DNA from: Anaerolineae bacterium
GTDB lineage: Bacteria > Chloroflexota > Anaerolineae > JAFGEY01
Length of the DNA stretch: 26,821 bases
Direction of reading: 5' to 3'
NCBI GenBank assembly: GCA_016931365.1
Contig: JAFGEY010000251.1
Location: forward strand, 1 to 26,821
Shown here: piece after piece, positions 7,793 through 19,170 of the stretch
Layout: each line of letters starts with the position of its first letter
How positions within the stretch are numbered: the first letter of the stretch is position 1
The notes under the pieces: generated by a model
Databases searched by the model: none
What the model was told of the DNA's origin: nothing
What the model saw: the letters and a program-made list of their open reading frames with translations, nothing else
Position numbers and translations under genes: made by a program

Positions 7793-8779
7793 TTATTCGA
7801 GGCTCAGACCAATGCGATGTTGCGCGCTGTCGATGTTGAGGATACACACCTGCACCGATTGATTTTCGACGAGATCATGTGTCGCTTGCCCATGATTGTC
7901 ACGGAATTTGGAAATGTGCACCAGTCCCTCAAGCCCCTCCTCAAGCCGGACGAAAGCGCCAAAACTGACCACACTGGTTACTGTGCCGCCCACCCATTGG
8001 CCCACCTCGTATCTTTCCTCAACCGTGTGCCATGGATCGGGCTGCAGGCGCTTCAGACTGAGTGCGATGCGTCCCTGTTGAGGATTCACACCCAGCACGT
8101 ACACCTCAATCTCCTGCCCGTTCTGCAAAACCTCTTCGGGGTGAGCCACGCGTCCCCAAGAAAGCTCTGAAATGTGAATCAGTCCCTCTACGCCGCCCAG
8201 ATCGACAAACGCGCCGAACGAGCAGAGATTAGTGACCTGTCCCCGGCACACGTCGCCCGGACAAATGCTGACCAGCAAATCTTGGTCGGGGGTCAGCCTC
8301 AGACGAGCGCCTTGTTCAGAAAGGATCAGCCGGTTTCGTTCCGGTTCGCATTCGATCACTTCCAGGGTCAGAGTTTCACCCACTCGAGCGGCCAACGCCT
8401 TGATACGGCTATCTTCGTCGCCATGCGGCAGTTCGGCACAGATCTGCGATGCGGGCACAAAGCCGGTCAGCTCATTCCATTCGACGAGCAGCCCGCCCCG
8501 GTTGTAGCCGGTGATGGTCAGCTCGAGGGAGTGTCCAGAACGCATGTGTTCTTGGGCCAGCGCCCAGGCTGGTGAGATCGGTTCATCGGCCAAAGAAAGA
8601 TCTTGAACTCGATCTTGGAAAGACAAGGTTTCGATGTCCGGAGGCGAATGGGGTTCCGTGTCTTTGGCAGGGAGGAAGACCGGAGATTGGATGTATTCGT
8701 CTTCTTCAAGCAACGCGCGCCAATACGATTCGTCGGGGGGAATTTCCCACGGCCGGCGTTTTTGTTCCACCTCGCTCAT
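7793..8779 (-). CDS. S1-domain RNA-binding protein (ribosomal protein S1-like, three S1 repeats)
   Basis: The 328-residue protein starts with an acidic, Pro-rich region (about 1-75) and then three S1 OB-folds. The first (about 80-155, with GYNRGGLLVEWNELTGFVPA) is divergent. The second (about 170-243: GQVTNLCSFGAFVDLGGVEG, then LIHISELSW) and third (about 255-328: GGTVTSVVSFGAFVRLEEGL, then EGLVHISKF) are canonical RNA-binding repeats. The protein ends within the third repeat. Three repeats is fewer than in E. coli S1 (six) but similar to shorter S1-like proteins of other phyla. It could be the ribosomal S1 or a general mRNA-binding regulator. The ATG follows GGAGCAG and lies about 150 nt downstream of a perfect promoter. 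It ends at the shared terminator. Confidence 0.9.
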   Translation of the reverse strand: MSEVEQKRRPWEIPPDESYWRALLEEDEYIQSPVFLPAKDTEPHSPPDIETLSFQDRVQDLSLADEPISPAWALAQEHMRSGHSLELTITGYNRGGLLVEWNELTGFVPASQICAELPHGDEDSRIKALAARVGETLTLEVIECEPERNRLILSEQGARLRLTPDQDLLVSICPGDVCRGQVTNLCSFGAFVDLGGVEGLIHISELSWGRVAHPEEVLQNGQEIEVYVLGVNPQQGRIALSLKRLQPDPWHTVEERYEVGQWVGGTVTSVVSFGAFVRLEEGLEGLVHISKFRDNHGQATHDLVENQSVQVCILNIDSAQHRIGLSLE

Positions 8780-8933
8780 TGTTCTGCTCCATCAGGGTTG
8801 CCAACCTGAAACAAACAACCGGCGACTCTGCGCCAAGCGCCAGTGTCAGCCGGTTTCCTCATTGCTCCAACAAATTCCAGTGCCCCAAACCACAATCGCA
8901 ACCTTAAAGTTCGAACATGCCGCCACAGTGATG
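8780..8933 (-). promoter_or_regulatory. Leader of the S1-protein gene with predicted hairpins
   Basis: The leader is about 154 nt, from the predicted start near 8933 to the ATG at 8779. Read on the minus strand it holds a stem AACCGGC/GCCGGTT enclosing a second GC-rich pairing. Just before the Shine-Dalgarno it holds a small hairpin TCAGG/CCTGA. S1 is autogenously controlled in E. coli; a similar control here is only an inference. Confidence 0.4.
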
Positions 8934-8939
8934 GGGGCG

Positions 8940-8968
8940 ATTATACACAGAGAGTTTCAGGTTGTCAA
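8940..8968 (-). promoter_or_regulatory. Perfect-consensus sigma-70 promoter of the S1-protein gene
   Basis: Minus strand TTGACA (8968-8963), 17-bp spacer, TATAAT (8945-8940). All twelve positions match the consensus. The -35 box overlaps the stop codon (8967-8965) of the upstream glycosyltransferase gene. Confidence 0.88.
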
Positions 8969-10449
8969 GGAAGGCCGGTGCCCAGTCTGTATTCGATCAC
9001 CGATACGCGCGCAAAATCGGCGCGGCGTTGTATGCGTGCATGCCTGGAAAACCAGTCGATAGTCATGCCGCGCTGATCCCACATTTCCGGCTCAGAGAGC
9101 ACCAGCCAGACTACATCATGCCCGGCAATTCGCGCGCGCATTTCGGCATCGACATTGGTTTCCTGCGTTCGTTCATCGGTCGGAATGCCGTCCGCAAAGG
9201 GGGTGTCCGGGCCATAGTAGTACTCGAACGTCTCTCGAACGTACGAGATGTGAAACATCACCAGGTCGTTTGGCTGGCGATTGGCCCGCACATAGGCCGC
9301 TGCGGCCCGAAAATCCGACTTGATCGGTGTGGCGGTTTGCGTCCACAAGCCCAGAATGAGAAAGGCGAATGAGGCGATGAGGAATGTCGTCGTCCAGGGG
9401 CGGGATCGACGCCAGAGTTGTGCCGTTCCGCGCGCGGCGAGCAGGTAAAAGGCCGGGCCGATCCAGATCAAATAACGATCCACAAAAAGCGGCACGCGCA
9501 GCGAGATCAGGTACAAGCTCAAGACGGGAATGGCGAGCCAAATCCAGAGACCCAATACGCGCCAGGCTTCACTGAGCGAGCCGGGTTTGAGTGGCGTTTC
9601 TTCCTCGCTTTCGGGCAGCGTTCTGAGTTTATGCCACAGCAGCGTACCTGCCAGCAGGCCGAAAACGGCGACTATCATCGGCCATACGCGACCTACCTCC
9701 GTCACTCCCCGGCTGAAGGCCTGGAGCAGAATCCAGATCATCGAATTTACGGGGACAAAGCGATGCCCGCTGGCATGGCCTTTCACCAACAGCGGCGCGA
9801 TCCACGGCAAGGCGATCAAGCCAGGCGCGGCCATCGTACCAAGTGCGATCAATCCCCCTTTTAATTGCGCGCGCGCGACGGGGCGGGTGACGAGCCACAG
9901 TGCCAGCGTGGGCAGTGCCAACGCGGCGATAATGTGTGTGCCCATCGCTGCCCAGGCCAAAGCCACAACCGGCACCCACAGTAGCCAACCCTCTTTGTCC
10001 AGTGCGCGATCGTAGAGCAAGAACAGGGCCAGCGTCAGCGCGCAGATCAGGGCATACATCTTGAGTTCCTGGCTGTACCAGACCATATAAGGCGAAAGCG
10101 CCATCCAGATCGCCCCCAGCCCACCGATCCGGGCTGAAAACCACGTTTTGCCCAATCGATAGAGCAGGGCCACGCTCAACACGCCGAACCACAGTGAAAA
10201 GAACCGCGTCCCGAATTCACCCTGTCCGGCGACGGCCAGCCAGGGGCGCAGCATCACGTAAAAAAGCGGGCCGTTCCACCCCGGTTGGGTGAAATAGCCC
10301 GCCAGCGTCTGAAAGGAGGTCTGCGAGAAACGGATTGCGTCGACTTCGTCGCGCCACATGCTCTGTGCAGTCAGGCCGTTGACGCGCACGCCAAAGGCGA
10401 TCAACAGCACGATAAGCAGTGTGATTTTGTTTAAAACATCACGGTTCAT
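8965..10449 (-). CDS. GT39/ArnT-like membrane glycosyltransferase
   Basis: The 494-residue integral membrane protein has roughly 10-12 hydrophobic segments. The first loop carries MWRDEVDAIRF (about 31-41), the acidic pair that is catalytic in the GT-C fold of the PMT/ArnT family. The second half of the family pattern follows (GNP- or GPLFYVMLRPW, then FSLWFGVLSVALLYRLG, and SPYMVWYSQELKMYAL). The last 90 residues form a soluble domain on the outside. Such enzymes transfer a sugar from a lipid-phosphate carrier to lipid or protein acceptors; the substrate cannot be read from sequence. The ATG at 10449 overlaps the end of the preceding small gene by 11 nt, so it is probably part of the mutS2 operon. 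Confidence 0.88.
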   Translation of the reverse strand: MNRDVLNKITLLIVLLIAFGVRVNGLTAQSMWRDEVDAIRFSQTSFQTLAGYFTQPGWNGPLFYVMLRPWLAVAGQGEFGTRFFSLWFGVLSVALLYRLGKTWFSARIGGLGAIWMALSPYMVWYSQELKMYALICALTLALFLLYDRALDKEGWLLWVPVVALAWAAMGTHIIAALALPTLALWLVTRPVARAQLKGGLIALGTMAAPGLIALPWIAPLLVKGHASGHRFVPVNSMIWILLQAFSRGVTEVGRVWPMIVAVFGLLAGTLLWHKLRTLPESEEETPLKPGSLSEAWRVLGLWIWLAIPVLSLYLISLRVPLFVDRYLIWIGPAFYLLAARGTAQLWRRSRPWTTTFLIASFAFLILGLWTQTATPIKSDFRAAAAYVRANRQPNDLVMFHISYVRETFEYYYGPDTPFADGIPTDERTQETNVDAEMRARIAGHDVVWLVLSEPEMWDQRGMTIDWFSRHARIQRRADFARVSVIEYRLGTGLP

Positions 10450-10756
10450 CGTGCGCGCTATCTGATTTTTTCAGCATTTGGACCAGCCCAACGGCGATCC
10501 CGCCGAACAACACCAAACCAGTGCCAAACCACATCCACGGCGAGGTCCAGAACGGCGCGTCGAACCGATTTTGGACAGTGGTCTCGATCGGCGACCACAA
10601 CGGCGAGGTTTGCGATGTGGGCTGGAATGACGGTATGAACATCGGTGGGATCGGCGACTGGCCCCAGGCAGGCTGCACATCCGGGCGCAGCGCCCAGACG
10701 CACAACGCCGCCAGGACAATCAAGAGCGCGATTTGAGCTTTTGCGTTCACTTGCAT
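10439..10756 (-). CDS. Small membrane protein between mutS2 and the glycosyltransferase
   Basis: About 105 residues. It has an N-terminal hydrophobic segment (about 8-24) that could be a signal peptide ending near PAWGQS, a Pro/Ser/Thr-rich extracellular stretch with PPMFIPSFQPTSQTSP, a second membrane helix (about 73-91) and a short charged tail KKSDSAHDEP. The ATG at 10756 was chosen because GGAG lies 6 nt upstream; a GTG at 10768 gives four more residues but would remove the Shine-Dalgarno. The start is 15 nt after the mutS2 stop, and the end overlaps the glycosyltransferase by 11 nt. A partner or membrane subunit of the glycosyltransferase is a reasonable guess only. No family was recognised. 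Confidence 0.72.
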   Translation of the reverse strand: MQVNAKAQIALLIVLAALCVWALRPDVQPAWGQSPIPPMFIPSFQPTSQTSPLWSPIETTVQNRFDAPFWTSPWMWFGTGLVLFGGIAVGLVQMLKKSDSAHDEP

Positions 10757-10771
10757 CGTCCGCTCCACACG

Positions 10772-13195
10772 CTATGCCTTGAACTTGGCAATCGTCACAC
10801 CGGTGTCGCCTTCCCCTTCGACGCCATCGCGGAACGAGTCGACCAGGGGATGCTCGTGCAACAGTTGGCGCACGGCCTGTTTCATCCGCCCGGTGCCTTT
10901 GCCGTGGACGATGCGCACAAAAGGCGCTTTGGCGCGATAGGCGTCGTCGAGGTATTTTTCCAGTTGGTGCAGCCCCTCGTCGACACGCAGGCCGCGCAGG
11001 TGGATTTCGGTGCTCACGGCGGGCGTCGGTGGCAGCGAAAGGGTGATTTGGGGATCTTGGGCCGGCCGGGCGGCCTTTTTGTGGCGCAGTTCCAGGGGAC
11101 GAAGCCGCGTGCGCACGCGGAACGCGCCCACCTGCACCTCGGCCGCCTCGCCGTCGATGGCGAGCAGTTCGCCGGTGGTATTCAGGTCAGGCACCCACAC
11201 CGCGTCGCCGATCTCGATCGTGGCCGTTTCGGGCAGGTTCAGGACGGGCAGGTCGGGCGCTGCCTCGTCCGTCTGCGCCTCCAACGCTTCAAGTTGTTTT
11301 TCGATCTGTGTCCATGCGGCCTGGCTGGTTTGCCCTTGCGCCGCGCTCTGTGCGCCATGCAAGGCACGGCGTTTGAGTTCGCGTAGTTCTTTGCGCAGCG
11401 CCTCGACCTCTCCGGCGGCCTGTTCGCGGGCCTGGCGCAGCAGCATTTCACGCTCCGCTTCGATGTTGAGCAGGCGTTCGCGCAGGTCGGCGCGCAGGTG
11501 ATCCGATTCGGTCTGCTGCTGCCGAAGGTCGGTTCTTGCCTGATCGGCCTCGGTGCGCATTTCTTTGAGTTCGGTCAGATAACGTTCCACGTCGAGCACG
11601 TTGTCGTCGATCATGCTTTGCGCGCGGCGCACAATGATCTCCGGTAGGCCGAGCCGTCGGGCGATGGCAAAGGCGTTTGAGTGGCCCGGCAGGCCGATGC
11701 TCAAGCGGTAGGTCGGCGAGAGCGTCTCGACGTCAAACTCGACCGAGGCATTGATCGCACCCGGCGTGCTATGGGCAAAGAGCTTGAGTTCAGGATGGTG
11801 GGTGGTCACGAGCGCCGTGACTCGCCGCTGCAAAAGGTGCGTCAGCAGCGATTGGGCCAGCGCGGCCCCTTCTACTGGGTCGGTGCCCGCGCCCAACTCG
11901 TCGAGCAAAACGAGCGAGTGATCGTCAACTGTGTCCAATATATCGATGATGTTGGTCATATGCGAAGAAAAAGTTGAGAGCGACTGCTCGATGCTCTGTT
12001 CGTCGCCGATGTCGGCGCAAACGGCATCGAACACGGTCAGGCGCGCCCCGTCGGCGGCGGGCAGATGCAACCCGCACTGCGCCATCAGAGTCAACAGGCC
12101 CACCGTTTTGAGCGACACGGTCTTGCCGCCGGTATTCGGGCCGGTGATGACGATGACGTGGTAGCCGTCGTTGTCGCTCAAGCGCACGTCGATGGGCACC
12201 ACTGTCCGCGCATCGAGCAGGGGGTGACGGGCCTGAAGCAGATCGATCACTGAACCGGGGTGCAGCGGGCGGTTTTCATCCTGGTTTTTGGGACGGCGTG
12301 GCGCGATAAAATCGACGATTTCCGGCGCGGTGGCGCGGATCGCGTCACCGTATTTAGCTTTGGCCAGGGCCAGATCGAGGTCGGCCAGCGCTTCGACGGT
12401 CAACGTGATTCCCTCGGCTTGCTCGGCGACCAGTCCCGACAGAGCCAGCAGTATACGCTCGACCTCGTGTTGTTCTTCGAGTTGCAGCTCGCGATACTGG
12501 TTGTTCAGTTCGACGGTGGCCAGCGGTTCGATGAACAGGGTGACGCCGCTGGACGATTGGTCGTGCACCAGCCCCGGAAAGCGCCCGCGCGACTGCGATC
12601 GCACGGGGATTACATAACGCCCGTCGCGCTGGGTAATGTACCCTTCTTGCAGGTGTGGCGCGTTGTCCGGGTTGGCGATCATCCGGTTGAGCTTGTCCAT
12701 CAGCCGGTCGTAGGCGACCTTGAGTTCGCCGCGCACGCGGGCCAGCTTGGGGCTGGCGCTGTCCATCACCTGCCCGTATTCGTCGATACAGCGGTCGATC
12801 TCATTGATCAGGCCGGGGCAGGAAGCCAGGCGGTAGGTGATGTCGGCCAGCAGGGGGAATTGAGCCTCCTGCCGGGCGATCGAGTGTTTGATCTGCTGTG
12901 CCCGGTGCAGTGTGTCGCGCACATCGAGCAGGTCCTGGGGCAGCAACCGCGCGCCGCGCAGGGCGTTCTGGATGTGCGGGCGCAGGTCGTGCACACCACC
13001 CAGGGTGATATCGGTCTTGATCGACAGCAGGTGGCGCGCCTCGGCGGTTTCGGCCTGCCGCCGGCGCACTTGCACCGGGTCGGCGGACGGCGTCAAAGCC
13101 AGGGCCAGCGCATAGCCCGCTGAAAAAGAAGCATGTTCGGCCAGCCGGTTGAGGATGGCCGGTAATTCGAGTGTGGTCCAGTATTTAGGGTTCAT
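10772..13195 (-). CDS. mutS2: MutS2 ATPase with C-terminal Smr domain
   Basis: MutS2 is a MutS homologue without the mismatch-recognition domain. It has been linked to control of recombination and, in B. subtilis, to rescue of collided ribosomes. The 807-residue protein has helical core domains (about 1-300, with RDGRYVIPVRSQSRGRFPGL and SSSGVTLFIEP), Walker A GPNTGGKT (352-359), Walker B LVLLDELGAGTDP, a coiled-coil clamp (about 520-630), a KOW-like segment and an Smr domain (last 80 residues, HGKGTGRMK). The usual LDLRG of the Smr nuclease reads IHLRG here, so the aspartate is replaced by histidine. The ATG at 13195 (MNPKYWTTLE) matches the family start; a 14-residue extension would run through the terminator-like hairpin. 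No strong Shine-Dalgarno is present. Confidence 0.95.
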   Translation of the reverse strand: MNPKYWTTLELPAILNRLAEHASFSAGYALALALTPSADPVQVRRRQAETAEARHLLSIKTDITLGGVHDLRPHIQNALRGARLLPQDLLDVRDTLHRAQQIKHSIARQEAQFPLLADITYRLASCPGLINEIDRCIDEYGQVMDSASPKLARVRGELKVAYDRLMDKLNRMIANPDNAPHLQEGYITQRDGRYVIPVRSQSRGRFPGLVHDQSSSGVTLFIEPLATVELNNQYRELQLEEQHEVERILLALSGLVAEQAEGITLTVEALADLDLALAKAKYGDAIRATAPEIVDFIAPRRPKNQDENRPLHPGSVIDLLQARHPLLDARTVVPIDVRLSDNDGYHVIVITGPNTGGKTVSLKTVGLLTLMAQCGLHLPAADGARLTVFDAVCADIGDEQSIEQSLSTFSSHMTNIIDILDTVDDHSLVLLDELGAGTDPVEGAALAQSLLTHLLQRRVTALVTTHHPELKLFAHSTPGAINASVEFDVETLSPTYRLSIGLPGHSNAFAIARRLGLPEIIVRRAQSMIDDNVLDVERYLTELKEMRTEADQARTDLRQQQTESDHLRADLRERLLNIEAEREMLLRQAREQAAGEVEALRKELRELKRRALHGAQSAAQGQTSQAAWTQIEKQLEALEAQTDEAAPDLPVLNLPETATIEIGDAVWVPDLNTTGELLAIDGEAAEVQVGAFRVRTRLRPLELRHKKAARPAQDPQITLSLPPTPAVSTEIHLRGLRVDEGLHQLEKYLDDAYRAKAPFVRIVHGKGTGRMKQAVRQLLHEHPLVDSFRDGVEGEGDTGVTIAKFKA

Positions 13196-13209
13196 TTGTC
13201 TTGTGCCAG

Positions 13210-13245
13210 AAAAAAAGGCCGGCCATGCACGTTCCATAGCCGGCC
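13210..13245 (-). terminator. Terminator or attenuator hairpin between cvpA and mutS2
   Basis: On the minus strand GGCCGGC (13245-13239) pairs with GCCGGCC (13223-13217), with further ATG/CAT pairing inside, followed by seven U (13216-13210). It has the form of an intrinsic terminator. It lies only 14 nt before the mutS2 start, leaving no room for a promoter between them. Confidence 0.8.
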
Positions 13246-13263
13246 AAGAATGTGCTTGAAAAC

Positions 13264-13818
13264 CTAAAAGGCCGTCATTAACAGCGGCGGCAGCGAGCGC
13301 CCAAATAACCAGGGACGGATGGCGGCGATGATCACTTGCATAAGCGGGCGGAAAATCGTCGCCATAACCGAAGTGCTGAGCTGGCGGCGCAAAGCCTGTT
13401 GGACCCCTTCATAACCGATCCATTGTCCTCCGCCGACGGCATAGCGGACGATGATCAACAGCACTGCGCTCCAGATGACAGCATTGAGGATACCAAAGAC
13501 GATGCCGCCGAGGTTGACCCACATCCCCAATTTTTTGGGTTCAAAGTCTTTGAGCAGGTCATTGACCATAATAGCCAGTGCGATGTTGAAAACGGCCATT
13601 ACGATGATAAAGGACAGCATATCGGTCGTTGCCGAAGCAGGTTTGGCTGCGCCGCTGATCAACTTGCTCAACCCGCGATACGTGAGCGTCGAAACGACCG
13701 TCGAGATATAGATGACCAGCGTCGTTGCCGCCTGTCGGAAAAGGCCGCGATAAAACCCCCAGGCTGCCCCGCCGACCAGAGCGAGCAAAATCAGCACATC
13801 CAAGAGGGTTATGCCCAT
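13264..13818 (-). CDS. cvpA: CvpA family membrane protein
   Basis: The 184-residue protein has four hydrophobic segments and the CvpA opening GITLLDVLILLALVGGAAWG followed by FYRGLFRQA (about 2-31). CvpA was named for colicin V production; its role in envelope homeostasis is not well defined. The ATG at 13818 follows AAGGAGCG at good distance. A longer frame from 13860 would overlap the promoter. Its transcript probably ends at the hairpin at 13210-13245, or continues partly into mutS2. In other bacteria cvpA also often sits beside mutS2. Confidence 0.87.
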   Translation of the reverse strand: MGITLLDVLILLALVGGAAWGFYRGLFRQAATTLVIYISTVVSTLTYRGLSKLISGAAKPASATTDMLSFIIVMAVFNIALAIMVNDLLKDFEPKKLGMWVNLGGIVFGILNAVIWSAVLLIIVRYAVGGGQWIGYEGVQQALRRQLSTSVMATIFRPLMQVIIAAIRPWLFGRSLPPLLMTAF

Positions 13819-13848
13819 TTTTGCGCTCCTTGCCAGACAATTTGCCCA

Positions 13849-13877
13849 AGTATAGCACACGCGGCTATCTGCGGCAA
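13849..13877 (-). promoter_or_regulatory. Sigma-70-type promoter of cvpA with extended -10
   Basis: Minus strand TTGCCG (13877-13872), 17-bp spacer ending in TGC, TATACT (13854-13849). It leaves a leader of about 25 nt. Confidence 0.72.
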
Positions 13878-13903
13878 ATAACGGGCGCGATGCGCTTCAC
13901 GAT

Positions 13904-14626
13904 TTAGAACATCTTTTTCTCGCTCTTGAACACGCTGCCGTCCAGGCCTTCCTTGATCGCAATGTCTTTGCCCTCGGCGGCCCACAAAAAGCCACGGCGC
14001 ATCAGTTCGAGCGCTTCGGGGATGTCGAAAATGTCGGCGTGATGGCCGAGCGAGTTGTAAAAGACGCGGCCCAGTCCCCAGCGCTTGGTCCACACCACCG
14101 GCATCTCAACCACGCCGTTGGATGCGTGATACCAGGTCACGGTCGGGAAACGGGTCGTCGCCAGTACCTCGACCGCCGGGTCGACGTGCAGGTAATATTG
14201 CTCGCTGGCGACCTTGAAATCCTTGATCCCCGCCGTCAACGGGCTGGAGCTGTTCTTGATGTTGACCTCGTACTCGACGCCGTCGCCGCCGGGGTGGGAG
14301 ACCCAGTTGCCGCCGGTCATAAACTGCCACTCGACACTCTCACGAAACGAGTCGCACATGCCGCCGTGGCAGCCGGCGATGCCGACCCCGTTGGCGACAG
14401 CTTCGGTGACGGACACGACCTGCTCGCGGCTGATCTGGCCCATCGTCCACGCCGGGACGATCAGGTGCAGCCCGTTCAGCTTGGCGGTGTCTTCCAGCGT
14501 GGCCAGGGTGGTTGAAACCTCCACCTCAAAGCCCTCTTTTTTCAACGTTTTGGCGAAAACCTCGGTCACTTGCTCCGGCTCGTGGCCCAGCCAGCCGCCC
14601 CAGACGATCAACGCTTTTCTACTCAT
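13904..14626 (-). CDS. ThuA-like domain protein
   Basis: The 240-residue protein is a single ThuA-like domain, a glutamine-amidotransferase-class-I-like fold. Recognisable are KALIVWGGWLGHEPEQVTEV at the N-terminus, the GCHGG motif (about 84-88) and a C-terminal GRVFYNSLGHHADIF. ThuA was described in sugar (trehalose) utilisation and many homologues act in carbohydrate metabolism, but the reaction is not established for most. No catalytic Cys-His-Glu triad of true amidotransferases was identified. The ATG at 14626 follows AGAGAGGAAA. The gene lies 88 nt after uvrA; an inverted repeat GACCGCC/GGCGGTC (14682-14688 with 14710-14716) spans the uvrA stop, without a U tract. Confidence 0.85.
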   Translation of the reverse strand: MSRKALIVWGGWLGHEPEQVTEVFAKTLKKEGFEVEVSTTLATLEDTAKLNGLHLIVPAWTMGQISREQVVSVTEAVANGVGIAGCHGGMCDSFRESVEWQFMTGGNWVSHPGGDGVEYEVNIKNSSSPLTAGIKDFKVASEQYYLHVDPAVEVLATTRFPTVTWYHASNGVVEMPVVWTKRWGLGRVFYNSLGHHADIFDIPEALELMRRGFLWAAEGKDIAIKEGLDGSVFKSEKKMF

Positions 14627-14714
14627 TGTTTCCTCTCTTTCATCTTTGAAATTTTGCGTATATATAGACTTGTTGACGACCGACCGCCGACGATGCAAGT
14701 GCGTCTCGGGGCGG

Positions 14715-17669
<2,955 letters not shown>

Positions 17670-17690
17670 TCAACCTCGCATCGAACAGAT

Positions 17691-17719
17691 ATTCTAGCAC
17701 AGATCGGGCCAAAAACCAA
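17691..17719 (-). promoter_or_regulatory. Probable promoter of uvrA
   Basis: Minus strand TTGGTT (17719-17714), 17-bp spacer, TAGAAT (17696-17691). The -35 box lies in the T-rich tail of the clpX terminator. Confidence 0.55.
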
Positions 17720-17752
17720 AAAACCAGGTTTTTGTCAAAAAACCTGGTTTTT
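17719..17752 (-). terminator. Terminator of tig-clpP-clpX; candidate dispersed hairpin repeat
   Basis: AAAACCAGGTTTTT (17720-17733) and AAAAACCTGGTTTT (17738-17751) pair perfectly over 14 bp (15 with the outer A-T pair), with a 4-nt loop. On the minus strand the stem is followed by a T-rich tail, fitting Rho-independent termination after clpX. The nearly perfect A/T-capped ACCAGGT/ACCTGGT stem also resembles short dispersed intergenic palindromes. Confidence 0.85.
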
Positions 17753-17772
17753 ATACTAAAAATTCCCAAGAT

Positions 17773-19155
17773 TTACGCCGCTTTGTCTAGCTCGACAAAG
17801 CCGATCGGGTTGTCCTTTTCGTCGTAAAGCAGCGGCATAGCGCGATCCATGATCGTCTCGGCGGTGATCTCGCAACGTTTGACATCCTTGCGCGAAGGCA
17901 GTTCGTACATCACGTCGAGCAGCCGTTCTTCGATGATCGAACGCAGGCCGCGCGCGCCGATGCGCCGGCGCAGGGCCTGGCGGGCGGTGGCGCGCAGGGC
18001 ATCATCGCTGAAGACCAGTTCGACGCCTTCCAACGCGAACAATTTTTGGTACTGCCGCACGATGGCGTTTTTCGGCTCGGTGAGGATGCACATCATCATC
18101 GCTTCGTCGACCGGGTCAATTGCGACCACCACCGGCACGCGCCCAACAAACTCGGGGATCAGGCCGAACTTGAGCAGGTCGTCAGGGATGACCTGGTGCA
18201 ACATTTCGGCCTTGCGGTGCATCTCGCGCGCGGCGCGTTTCAGTTCGCGTTCCTCGCGAGCTGACAATTTGAGTTCCGGCGGCAAAAAGCGCGACAGGTC
18301 TTCTTCGGGGCGGGCATGGCCCTCACTGTCCAGCGCAAAACCGACGCGCGGCCCGGTCTCGACGCGCTCGCCGATGATCTCTTCCAGGCTGTCAAAGGTG
18401 CCGCCGCAGATAAACAAGATGTTGGTCGTGTCGATCTGGATGAATTCCTGCTGCGGGTGCTTGCGCCCACCCTGTGGGGGCACGTTGGCGACGGTGCCTT
18501 CCAGGATTTTGAGCAATCCTTGCTGCACGCCCTCGCCCGACACATCGCGGGAGATGGAGGGATTGTCGCCGGTCTTGCGCGCGATCTTGTCGATCTCGTC
18601 AATGTAGATGATGCCTTTTTCGGCGCGAGCCAGGTCATAGTCGGCGGCCTGGATCAGCCGCAGCAGGATGTTTTCCACATCCTCGCCGACGTAACCGGCT
18701 TCGGTCAACGCGGTCGCGTCCGAGATGGAAAAGGGCACATCCAGAAATTTGGCCAGCGTCTGCGCGAGCAGGGTTTTGCCGCTACCCGTTGGGCCAACGA
18801 GCAGGATGTTGCTTTTGGTCAGTTCAATGCCGTCGACCTGGGCATCGCCGCCCGATTCGGACATAATCCGCTTATAGTGGTTGTACACCGCCACCGAGAG
18901 CACGCGCTTGGCCTGTGTCTGGCCGATCACGTACTGGTCGAGGTAGGCAGCGATCTCTTTGGGCGGAGGCAGGCGATCCAGGGTAAAGGGCTGAACGTCG
19001 CGCTGTTTGGCCTGTTCCTCTTGGATGATCTCGGTGCAAATGTCCACGCACTCGTTGCAGATATAGATGCCCGGCGGGCCGGCGATCAAGCGATTGACTT
19101 CCTGGTTGGTGCGTCGGCAAAACGAGCAGCGCGGGCTGTGTGATTCTTGTGACAT
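17773..19155 (-). CDS. clpX: ATP-dependent Clp protease ATP-binding subunit ClpX
   Basis: ClpX unfolds substrates and feeds them to ClpP. The 460-residue protein has the N-terminal zinc finger (Cys 10, 13, 33, 36), Walker A GPTGSGKT (121-128), pore loop GYVG (154-157), Walker B IIYIDEID (182-189), the second pore motif RKH (231-233), a ClpP-docking tripeptide VGF (271-273, IGF in E. coli) and the sensor-2 region [11 protein letters not shown]. Directly after VGF there is a charged helical stretch (about 275-318) that is longer than in E. coli ClpX by roughly 25 residues. The ATG at 19155 has only GGGG at about 7 nt upstream. It starts 15 nt after the clpP stop, consistent with one operon. Confidence 0.97.
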   Translation of the reverse strand: MSQESHSPRCSFCRRTNQEVNRLIAGPPGIYICNECVDICTEIIQEEQAKQRDVQPFTLDRLPPPKEIAAYLDQYVIGQTQAKRVLSVAVYNHYKRIMSESGGDAQVDGIELTKSNILLVGPTGSGKTLLAQTLAKFLDVPFSISDATALTEAGYVGEDVENILLRLIQAADYDLARAEKGIIYIDEIDKIARKTGDNPSISRDVSGEGVQQGLLKILEGTVANVPPQGGRKHPQQEFIQIDTTNILFICGGTFDSLEEIIGERVETGPRVGFALDSEGHARPEEDLSRFLPPELKLSAREERELKRAAREMHRKAEMLHQVIPDDLLKFGLIPEFVGRVPVVVAIDPVDEAMMMCILTEPKNAIVRQYQKLFALEGVELVFSDDALRATARQALRRRIGARGLRSIIEERLLDVMYELPSRKDVKRCEITAETIMDRAMPLLYDEKDNPIGFVELDKAA

Positions 19156-19170
19156 GCAATTACCCCAAAC

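Noticed and set aside
12260..13123. 287-codon plus-strand frame opposite mutS2
   Set aside because: It is the complement of conserved MutS2 core domains and has no independent support.
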